Assembly: GCA_900553145.1 (NCBI GenBank)
Contig: USCL01000083.1
Location: 1-13,303, forward strand
Length of the DNA stretch: 13,303 nucleotides
Direction of reading: 5' to 3'
From: an uncultured Desulfovibrio sp.
Lineage (GTDB): Bacteria; Desulfobacterota; Desulfovibrionia; Desulfovibrionales; Desulfovibrionaceae
Shown: one piece after another, positions 1-6,038 of the stretch
Layout: each line of letters starts with the position of its first letter
Position numbering within the stretch: position 1 is the first letter of the stretch
Notes under the pieces: model-generated
What the model saw: the letters and a program-made list of their open reading frames with translations, nothing else
Told to the model about the DNA's origin: nothing
The model's database searches: none
Made by a program: the position numbers and the translations under genes

Positions 1-34
1 GAGGGGAAACCTTTCTCCAGAAAGGTTTCCCCTC
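1..34. terminator. Perfect hairpin downstream of the leftmost permease gene
   Basis: A perfect inverted repeat with 16-bp arms and a 2-nt centre (CC); physically the loop would be a few bases wider. It lies 43 bp beyond the stop codon of the minus-strand permease, so it is well placed to end that operon's transcript. The T-run expected after the stem would lie left of position 1 and cannot be seen. On the plus strand it is followed by a C/T-rich tract to about position 72. This layout, and the central CTTTCT-CC-AGAAAG core, are shared with the palindromes at 7455-7532 and 13186-13268, so it is also one copy of a dispersed repeat family. Confidence 0.65.
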
Positions 35-76
35 CCTTCCCCCGATTCTTCCCCGCTTCCCCTACCCCCCTACCCT

Positions 77-1015
77 CTACGCCTTCCACGTCCCCCGCGT
101 TTCGAGCCAGCGACCGTAGCGGGCGCAGAGGACGCCGAGGAGCAGGTAAATGGCCCCCGCGCTGATCCACACTTCGAAGGTCATGCGGCTGATCGCCATG
201 ACTTCGAGAGCCTGAAAGGTCAGGTCGGGCAAAGAGATGAGCGAAGCCAGCGCGGAGTCTTTGAACGTAGTGATGACCTGCCCCACGAGCGGCGGCAGGA
301 TGGCGCGCACGGCCTGCGGGAAGATGACCAGACGGAGCTGCTGCAAGCGGGAAAAACCGAGCGCAGCCGAAGCTTCCCATTGCCCGTGCGGCACGCCTTC
401 GATGCCGCCCCGGACAATCTCCGTGACATAAGCCCCTTCGTAGACGCCGAGCGTCAGCACCGCCGCAACCATACGGTCAAGCTGGCCTTCGGGGGCGAAT
501 CCCCACGCCACCATGTCATTGACGAAGGGAGGCATGGCCCGGAGAGCCTGCTCAAGATCGGAGATGGGAAGGAGGTTTCCCGCAAAAAAATAGAGGAGGA
601 ACAGCAAAACCAGAGGGGGGATATTGCGGATCAAATTGACGAACAGCTGAATGGGCAACGCCGCGGCGCCGCGCTTCCCGGCTGAAAGGGAGCCGAGCAC
701 GCCGCCGATGAGCAGGGCCAGCGCCATCGACCAGAGGCCGAGACGGAGGGTAACGACGAACCCCCGGACCAGCAGGCCGGGCTCATAGCCTTCGGGCGTC
801 CGGCGGACGAGGAAGTCCGCCAGTTCGGGCCAGCTCCAGCGATAGGCGGAGACGGTCTCCGAACGCCACAGGAAAAAACAGGCCCCCAGAAGCAGCAGGA
901 CGGCCAAAATGGCGTCCACCCGCCCGAACGCTGGGAAAAGCCGCCCCCGCCGACCGTAATCGTCATAGGGCGACCATTCCCGCCTGAGCGCCTTCCGGGG
1001 GCCTTCGGAACTCAT
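77..1015 (-). CDS. Polar amino-acid ABC transporter permease (HisM/GlnP family)
   Basis: Integral inner-membrane permease of 312 residues that would form half of the channel of an amino-acid importer. A hydrophilic N-terminus of about 33 residues precedes the first membrane segment (about 34-50). Further hydrophobic segments lie at about 81-111, 123-149 and 182-200, with others near the C-terminus. The ABC-permease EAA loop, which docks the ATPase, is at about 210-240 (QWEASAALGF, then a conserved FPQAVRAILPPL stretch), and a family-typical KDSALASLI follows. The ATG overlaps the stop of the binding-protein gene by 4 nt (ATGA), indicating translational coupling. It is the last gene of the run, with a hairpin beyond it. 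The transported amino acid cannot be read from the sequence. Confidence 0.93.
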   Translation of the reverse strand: MSSEGPRKALRREWSPYDDYGRRGRLFPAFGRVDAILAVLLLLGACFFLWRSETVSAYRWSWPELADFLVRRTPEGYEPGLLVRGFVVTLRLGLWSMALALLIGGVLGSLSAGKRGAAALPIQLFVNLIRNIPPLVLLFLLYFFAGNLLPISDLEQALRAMPPFVNDMVAWGFAPEGQLDRMVAAVLTLGVYEGAYVTEIVRGGIEGVPHGQWEASAALGFSRLQQLRLVIFPQAVRAILPPLVGQVITTFKDSALASLISLPDLTFQALEVMAISRMTFEVWISAGAIYLLLGVLCARYGRWLETRGTWKA

Positions 1016-1818
1016 CGAAGCTGCGCTTCCCAGTCGGTCGTCTTGAACCAGAAATGACGGCGCTCAGGGAGCCAGCCTTCCGCTTCGACCGTGCGGATCC
1101 AGTTGTCGAGCACGTTCAGGCTGTCGGGATCGCCCTTGCGGATGACCATGCCCACGGGCTGGCGGTAAAAGGCGTCCGTGGAGGGCTGATAGAGCTTGTC
1201 GGGATTGCGGAGCACCTCAAAGGCCGGAAGCGGCGCGGACGAGAACATCACGTCGGCGCGCCCCGAAAGCACATCCTGCACGGCGGGGGCCTCATCGTCG
1301 AACAGGCGGAACGTGGCCTTGGGGAGCACCTTCTTGGCGACGGGGACGGGCGTGCTGCCCGTGCGCAGGGCCACGACCACCTCAGGCTTGTTGAAGTCCT
1401 CGGGGAACTTCATGCCCTTGGTCTTTTCCTTGTTCGCCATGACTTCGATGGTGGCGTAATCATACGGAACCGTGAAATTCGCCTTGAGATTGCGCTCGGG
1501 GGTGACGCTCATGCTGCCGATGAGGACGTCGAACTTCCCGGCCAGCAGCGCGGGGATGATCCCGGCCCATTTTGTGGGCACAAGCTGGAGCTCCACGCCC
1601 AAATCCTTGGCAAGGCGTTTCGCCACGTCGATCTCGAACCCCACGAATTCGCCGCTCTTGTCCTGCATGGCCCACGGAACGAACGAGGAAAAACCGACGC
1701 GGAGCACGCCGCGCTTGACCACCTCGTCGATCATGGACGTCTGCGCGTCCTTGGCCTGCGCCAGGCCGGGCAGGAGCAAGACCGCCGCCAGCATCAACAC
1801 CGCAAAAAACTTTTTCAT
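1012..1818 (-). CDS. Periplasmic amino-acid-binding protein of an ABC transporter (SBP_bac_3 family)
   Basis: A 268-residue secreted receptor that would capture a polar amino acid and deliver it to the flanking permeases. Residues 1-22 form a signal peptide: basic MKK, a hydrophobic core, and an AQA|KD signal peptidase I site. No lipobox cysteine is seen, so the protein should be soluble in the periplasm. The fold signature begins near 35 (RGVLRVGFSS, then GFEIDVAKRLAKDLG). The usual ligand residues are present: the SMSVTPER segment ending at Arg109 (binding the amino-acid carboxylate), the RTGS segment at 152-155, and an Asp near 189 for the amino group. The chosen ATG at 1818 has an AGGAGG ribosome-binding site just upstream; an in-frame start 10 codons earlier would spoil the signal peptide. 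It overlaps the next permease by 4 nt. Specificity is unresolved. Confidence 0.95.
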   Translation of the reverse strand: MKKFFAVLMLAAVLLLPGLAQAKDAQTSMIDEVVKRGVLRVGFSSFVPWAMQDKSGEFVGFEIDVAKRLAKDLGVELQLVPTKWAGIIPALLAGKFDVLIGSMSVTPERNLKANFTVPYDYATIEVMANKEKTKGMKFPEDFNKPEVVVALRTGSTPVPVAKKVLPKATFRLFDDEAPAVQDVLSGRADVMFSSAPLPAFEVLRNPDKLYQPSTDAFYRQPVGMVIRKGDPDSLNVLDNWIRTVEAEGWLPERRHFWFKTTDWEAQLR

Positions 1819-1910
1819 AACGCCTCCTATCCTGTTTTCCCTATTCACAACGGAGATTCCCGCCGCGCCGCCTCCCGCCGATCAAACGCCTTGAGGAGCG
1901 GAGGAGATGC

Positions 1911-1947
1911 GGGGAAAGGAGAAGAACATGAAGGGATTCCCCTCCCC
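1911..1947 (-). other. Imperfect stem-loop between first permease and binding-protein genes
   Basis: The 139-bp gap between the permease stop and the binding-protein start is the only sizeable break in the transporter cluster. It holds 10-nt arms at 1911-1920 and 1938-1947, with 8 of 10 positions complementary and a 17-nt loop. No T-run follows on the minus strand, so it is not a convincing terminator. RNA hairpins beside binding-protein genes can raise the yield of binding protein relative to permease through processing; that role here is inference. I saw no convincing promoter in the gap. Confidence 0.25.
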
Positions 1948-1957
1948 GAAAAACAGC

Positions 1958-2782
1958 CTATCGCCAAGCGTACCGGCGCTCCAGCCAGCGGGCGGGCAAG
2001 GCCACGCAGAGCGTGAGCGCCAGATACAGCGCCGCGACGATCAGCCATATTTCAAACGCAAGGAACGTATCCGCGATCAGCACCTGCGCCTGCATGGTGA
2101 GATCCGCCACGGCGATGGCGCTGACGAGCGACGTGTCCTTGATGAGCGAAACGAGCTGGCTGGTCAGGGGCGGCAGCATCCGGCGCACGGCCTGCGGCAG
2201 GATGACCAGCCGGAGCGTGCCCCATACGCCGAGGCCGAGGCTGATGCCCGCCTCCCACTGCGCGCGGGGCACGGATTGCAGGCCCGCCCGGAACAGTTCC
2301 GCCATGTACGAGCCCTCAAACAGGCCGAGAGCCAGCACGGCCGCGCCGAAAGGCCCCACCCCGATGACGGGGGCGAACAAAAAATACACAAAAAACAATT
2401 GAAGGAGCAACGGGGTATTTCGCAGGCAGCCCACATAGGCATGCGCCATGCCCCGCGCCACAGGCCACGGGGAAAGCCGCAGCAGCGCGGCGCCGAGCCC
2501 GGCGGCGACGGCGAGCCCAAGCCCGCAAAGGGCGATGCGCACGGTCATGCCGAGCCCGTCGAGCAGCGGGCCGGGGACGAAGTGCCCGTCCGCCCAGCGC
2601 CCCAAATACCGCCAGACGCGATACCATTGCCAATCATAGGAAACGCCGTCCGCCCCGGCAAGCACCGCCCGGAACAGCCAGACGCCGATCAGGAGAAAGC
2701 ACGCCCCCACGGCATGACGCCCCACCCAGCGCAGCAACCGGGCCGCAGGATGGAGCCGCACGCCGCAAGCCCGTTCGCTCAT
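1958..2782 (-). CDS. Polar amino-acid ABC transporter permease (HisQ/GlnP family)
   Basis: A 274-residue inner-membrane permease, likely the partner of the permease at 77-1015 in a heterodimeric channel. Membrane segments are visible at about 24-42, 76-101, 122-142, 145-160 and near the C-terminus. The family signature RNTPLLLQLFFVYF is at about 121-134. The EAA loop is at about 174-205 (QWEAGISLGL, then a LPQAVRRMLPPL stretch), followed by KDTSLVSAIAVADL. The ATG at 2782 overlaps the stop of the upstream kinase gene by 4 nt, which ties the transporter to the racemase and kinase genes. The ATPase subunit is not encoded in this window. Confidence 0.92.
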   Translation of the reverse strand: MSERACGVRLHPAARLLRWVGRHAVGACFLLIGVWLFRAVLAGADGVSYDWQWYRVWRYLGRWADGHFVPGPLLDGLGMTVRIALCGLGLAVAAGLGAALLRLSPWPVARGMAHAYVGCLRNTPLLLQLFFVYFLFAPVIGVGPFGAAVLALGLFEGSYMAELFRAGLQSVPRAQWEAGISLGLGVWGTLRLVILPQAVRRMLPPLTSQLVSLIKDTSLVSAIAVADLTMQAQVLIADTFLAFEIWLIVAALYLALTLCVALPARWLERRYAWR

Positions 2783-3333
2783 AGGGCCTGTCCGTGTCCG
2801 GCGATGGCGTCAAGCACGGCCTTCGCCGTCTCGGAAACGTCGATATCCCCCGCCGCGACGCGGCAGGTGGCCCATCGCCGATAAAGGGCCTCGCGTTCGC
2901 GGAACAGATCTTCCACGGTCTGCCCCGGCGCGATGGCAAGCCCACGATCCGGCTTCCGGGAAATGCGCTCCAGAATGAGGGGCAGCGGCACGTCAAGAAA
3001 GACCACCGGGCCGAGGGACGTCAGATACCGCATGGCCTCCGGCCGATAGACCACGCTGCCCCCCGTGGCGAGCACGGCGCGCTGCATCCGGAGGGACAGG
3101 ATGACCTTGGCCTCGACGTCAAGAAAAGGTTCCTTGTCCAAGGCGTCCGTCACGTCCTGAAGGCGCGCCCCATAGGTGGACTCGATCAGGTGATCGGTGT
3201 CCACATAGGCCCAGCCGAGCCGTTCGGCCACGGCACGGCCCACAGTGCTTTTTCCGGCCCCCGCCATGCCGATGAGGGTCACGCACCTGTCCTCGGTCAG
3301 GCCGGGAACCTTTGTCGAAGAAATCGTATTCAT
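2779..3333 (-). CDS. Shikimate-kinase-family small-molecule kinase with atypical substrate pocket
   Basis: A 184-residue P-loop kinase of the shikimate kinase fold, near the usual family length. The Walker A loop is at 22-30 (GMAGAGKST). The DTD motif is at 45-47, matching the Mg/shikimate-binding DSD/DTD motif. A lid arginine is at about 130 and an Arg147-Glu-Ala-Leu-Tyr motif resembles the ERxPLY motif of AroK. Two hallmark shikimate contacts differ: the FRxxE motif is FLDVE (70-74, Arg replaced by Leu), and the GGG loop is GGS (91-93). ATP-dependent phosphoryl transfer is well supported; shikimate as substrate is doubtful. The ATG at 3333 shares its A with the TGA of the racemase gene. An in-frame start up to 225 bp upstream would overlap the racemase and is rejected. 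I recall, unverified, that a shikimate-kinase-like protein has been proposed as homoserine kinase in Desulfovibrio. Confidence 0.85.
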   Translation of the reverse strand: MNTISSTKVPGLTEDRCVTLIGMAGAGKSTVGRAVAERLGWAYVDTDHLIESTYGARLQDVTDALDKEPFLDVEAKVILSLRMQRAVLATGGSVVYRPEAMRYLTSLGPVVFLDVPLPLILERISRKPDRGLAIAPGQTVEDLFREREALYRRWATCRVAAGDIDVSETAKAVLDAIAGHGQAL

Positions 3334-4049
3334 CACTCTCCCCCGCCGCGCGGGAATGCTTCGCCAAGCGCATACAACGCCGCACGCCGGGCATGGATTT
3401 CCGTCGTGTCGAACAGCCGCGCGGGCGTGTCCTCCGGGCGCACCAGCAGCCCGATCTCCGTACAGCCGAGGATGACGCCCTGCGCCCCCCGAGCCGTCAG
3501 GCCATCGATGATCCCCGCAAACGCCCGCCGGGAGGATTCGGCGACCGTCCCAAGGCACAGCTCGCCAAAAATGACGCGGTTCACGAGCGCGCGGTCATCT
3601 TCCCCGGGGATCAGCACCGTAATCCCCCGCTCCACAAGCTTCCGCCTGTAAAAATCCTGCTCCATCGTGTAGGCCGTGCCGAGCAGCCCGACCGTGGATA
3701 CCCCGGCGGCCTCCAGCTCGTCCGCGGTCAGTTCCGCGATGTGCAGCAGCGGCAGGGACGTCGCCGCCCGCACCGCGTCCGCCACCTTGTGCATGGTGTT
3801 CGTGCAGATGACCACGCAGTCGGCCCCGGCAAGCTCCAGCCCGCGCGCGGCCCCGGCCAGCAGCTCGCCGCTGCGGCCCCAGTCCCCGGCGCGCTGGCAG
3901 GCCTCGATCTCGTGAAAATCCACGCTGTGCAGGATGCACTTGGCGGAGTGGAACCCGCCGAGCCGCTCCTGCACCAGCCGGTTGATGATCCGGTAGTAGG
4001 TGACCGTGCTTTCCCAGCTCATGCCGCCGATAAGGCCGATGGTCTTCAT
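3333..4049 (-). CDS. Aspartate/glutamate racemase-family amino-acid racemase (YgeA-like)
   Basis: A 238-residue cofactor-independent racemase that would interconvert L- and D-amino acids in the cytoplasm by a two-cysteine mechanism. The two catalytic cysteines are Cys82 in CTNTMHK and Cys196 in GCTEIGLL. The opening MKTIGLIGGMSWEST, the SVDFHEIE segment (42-49) and the TMEQDFYR segment (128-135) closely resemble Escherichia coli YgeA, a broad-spectrum racemase reported to favour homoserine among other substrates. The ATG at 4049 is preferred over the TTG one codon earlier; a GGGAG ribosome-binding site lies 7 nt upstream. The gene follows the acyl-CoA synthetase after 71 bp and is coupled to the kinase gene by a 1-nt overlap, so conversion of an imported amino acid is likely. 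The substrate is inferred from homology only. Confidence 0.92.
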   Translation of the reverse strand: MKTIGLIGGMSWESTVTYYRIINRLVQERLGGFHSAKCILHSVDFHEIEACQRAGDWGRSGELLAGAARGLELAGADCVVICTNTMHKVADAVRAATSLPLLHIAELTADELEAAGVSTVGLLGTAYTMEQDFYRRKLVERGITVLIPGEDDRALVNRVIFGELCLGTVAESSRRAFAGIIDGLTARGAQGVILGCTEIGLLVRPEDTPARLFDTTEIHARRAALYALGEAFPRGGGE

Positions 4050-4120
4050 CAAAAAACTCCCAGTGCGGACGCCCGTACCGCCTTTCCCAAACTCACAAAA
4101 ACCGTTGCTCTCCAGCCTCG

Positions 4121-5794
4121 CTAAACGGGGCGCCCGTTGCGTTCGCGCATGGCTTCGGGGAAATACGCAGCCGCCATTTCACGGAGCTTGTATTTCTGGA
4201 TCTTGCCGCTGGCGGTCAAGGGGAAGCTGTCCACCACGGCCACGTAACGGGGGATCTTGTACCACGCGATCTTGCCGCGGCAGTAGTCGCGCACATCCTC
4301 AGGGGCAACGTCCGCGCCCTCCTTGGGGATAAGGAACGCGCCCACCTCCTCGCCGTAACGGCGGCTCGGCACGGCCACGACCTGCACGTCGGCCACGCCG
4401 TCCATCTTGAGGAGGTATTCTTCCACCTCGCGGGGGTAGACGTTTTCGCCGCCCCGGATGATCATGTCCTTGATACGCCCGCTGATGCTGACATACCCGT
4501 CCTCATCCATGATGCCGAGGTCGCCCGAATGCAGCCAGCCCTCTTCGTCGATGGCCTCCGCCGTATCCTTGGGCATGTTGTAGTAGCCCTGCATCACATT
4601 GTAGCCGCGGCAGCACACCTCGCCCACGCTGTTGCGGGGGACTTCCTCATTGGTATCGGGATCGCGTATGGCGACTTCGATGCCGGGCATATTCCGCCCC
4701 ACGGTCTTGACCCGGCGCTCCACGGTGTCGTCGGTGCGGGTCTGCGTCATGACCGGGGAACCCTCGGTGAGGCCGTAGCAGATGGTGATCTCGCGCATGC
4801 ACATCTGATCCATGACCCGGCGCATGAGCGGCTCGGGGCACACAGACCCGGCCATGATCCCCGTGCGCAGCGAGGAAAAATCGAAGCGCGAAAAGACGCG
4901 GTGATCCAAGATCGCCTGAAACATGGTCGGGACGCCGTACAGGGCGGTGCACTTTTCCTGCTCCACGGCGGTCATCACCTGCACGGGGGAGAAGGCATCG
5001 AGCAGCACCATGGTGGCCCCGTGGTTCACGCAGGCCATGACCCCGAGCACGCAGCCGAAGCAATGGAACAGGGGCACGGGCAGGCACACCCGGTCGCGCG
5101 AGGAAAATTTCTGGTGGTAGCCGATCCAGTAGCCGTTGTTGACGATGTTTACGTGCGTCAGCATCACGCCCTTGGGGAACCCCGTCGTCCCGGACGTATA
5201 CTGCATGTTCACCACATCGTACGGCGAGATGGACGCCTTGCGGCTCTCGTATTCCTCATCGGAAACGTCCCCGGCGAGGGAGAAGACCTCCGGCAGGGAA
5301 TACATGCCCCGGTGCTTGTCCGTACCGAGGAAAAACACGCGCTTCAGGTGGGGCAAATCCTCGACGTCGAGCATGCCGCGCCTCTGGCGGCGCAGTTCGG
5401 GGATGACTTCATATGTGGAAGAGATGAAGTCGTGGTCGCGCACGCTGTCGATGATGAACAGGTTCTCGCATTCCGACTGCTGCAGCAGGTAACGCAGCTC
5501 CGTCTCACGGTAATTGGTGTTTACCGTGACCAGGATGGCCCCGATGCGGGCCGTGGCGAACATGAGGGTCACCCAGTGCGGCACGTTGGTCGCCCACACG
5601 GCAACCTTTTCCCCCTTCCGCACGCCGATGGCCATCAGGCCTCTGGCCATCTCGTCCACACACGCCGAAAACTCCGACCAAGTCTGCCGCAAATCGCGGT
5701 CCGCGTGGATCACGGCGTCGCTGTCGGGAAAACGGGCTGCCGTATTCTCCAGAAGTTGACCCAGCGTCAGCTCCTGCACTGCAAAATCGTTCAT
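4121..5794 (-). CDS. AMP-forming acyl-CoA synthetase (FadD-like fatty acid-CoA ligase)
   Basis: A 557-residue adenylate-forming enzyme that activates a carboxylic acid with ATP to an acyl-AMP and transfers the acyl group to CoA. The ATP-binding P-loop YTSGTTGFPKG is at 199-209, YGLTE at 340-344, the SGDLG motif at 423-427, and the hinge region GRIKDMIIRGGENVYP at 439-454. The C-terminal catalytic lysine is Lys531 in SGKIQKYKL. Length and order fit medium/long-chain fatty acyl-CoA synthetases; other carboxylic acids are possible. The ATG at 5794 has a GGAGT ribosome-binding site about 7 nt upstream. A longer in-frame start (to 6040) would reach into hypF and lacks family sequence. It is first in the minus-strand run, 71 bp before the racemase with no clear terminator between, so co-transcription is possible. 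Confidence 0.93.
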   Translation of the reverse strand: MNDFAVQELTLGQLLENTAARFPDSDAVIHADRDLRQTWSEFSACVDEMARGLMAIGVRKGEKVAVWATNVPHWVTLMFATARIGAILVTVNTNYRETELRYLLQQSECENLFIIDSVRDHDFISSTYEVIPELRRQRRGMLDVEDLPHLKRVFFLGTDKHRGMYSLPEVFSLAGDVSDEEYESRKASISPYDVVNMQYTSGTTGFPKGVMLTHVNIVNNGYWIGYHQKFSSRDRVCLPVPLFHCFGCVLGVMACVNHGATMVLLDAFSPVQVMTAVEQEKCTALYGVPTMFQAILDHRVFSRFDFSSLRTGIMAGSVCPEPLMRRVMDQMCMREITICYGLTEGSPVMTQTRTDDTVERRVKTVGRNMPGIEVAIRDPDTNEEVPRNSVGEVCCRGYNVMQGYYNMPKDTAEAIDEEGWLHSGDLGIMDEDGYVSISGRIKDMIIRGGENVYPREVEEYLLKMDGVADVQVVAVPSRRYGEEVGAFLIPKEGADVAPEDVRDYCRGKIAWYKIPRYVAVVDSFPLTASGKIQKYKLREMAAAYFPEAMRERNGRPV

Positions 5795-5842
5795 GTGAGG
5801 ACTCCGGAAAAACAAATTGAAAGACATGAGGAGCAAATGTAG

Positions 5843-5872
5843 ATCATACCAAACGAAGTACCCGGCCCGCAA
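5843..5872 (-). promoter_or_regulatory. Candidate sigma70-type promoter for the acyl-CoA synthetase gene
   Basis: On the minus strand, TTGCGG (5867-5872) and TATGAT (5843-5848) are separated by 18 bp. They lie about 50 bp before the ATG at 5794, which gives a short leader containing the GGAGT ribosome-binding site. The -10 box is good and the -35 box has four of six consensus bases. Assigned by eye; no transcription start data. Confidence 0.4.
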
Positions 5873-5946
5873 GCGTTCCGTCATGAGAGCTTCGGGGGGT
5901 TGCCGCGCCCGTCGCGGGCGGCTATGGTGGCCGGTAAACGCTTGAA

Positions 5947-5958
5947 GGCGGTACCGCC
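5947..5958. promoter_or_regulatory. Perfect 12-bp palindrome in the divergent intergenic region
   Basis: GGCGGTACCGCC is perfectly self-complementary. It lies between the divergent acyl-CoA synthetase and hypF genes, about 80 bp upstream of the hypF start, and could be an operator. A second small inverted repeat (6-bp arms, 3-nt loop) is at 5906-5920. In DNA this GC-rich, a 12-bp palindrome can arise by chance, and no regulator gene is nearby. Confidence 0.25.
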
Positions 5959-6038
5959 ATGATTTTCTCCCGCTTTTCCAACGGCAGGACGCAAATCGGG
6001 CACGACGCCTCTTTTTGGGGGCACCACGGGAGCGCAGC

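Noticed and set aside
1054..2016. Long plus-strand open frames opposite the binding protein and first permease (also 1907-2884)
   Set aside because: They are antisense to clear conserved genes, show biased His/Arg/Gly composition without domain signatures, and arise from the codon structure of GC-rich DNA.
3334..3558. 75-codon N-terminal extension of the kinase gene
   Set aside because: It overlaps the racemase gene in another frame, has non-kinase composition, and the ATG at 3333 gives the normal family N-terminus with translational coupling.
4529..5842. 437-codon plus-strand open frame opposite the acyl-CoA synthetase
   Set aside because: His/Asp/Gly-rich antisense shadow of a well-conserved enzyme; no motif or sensible start.
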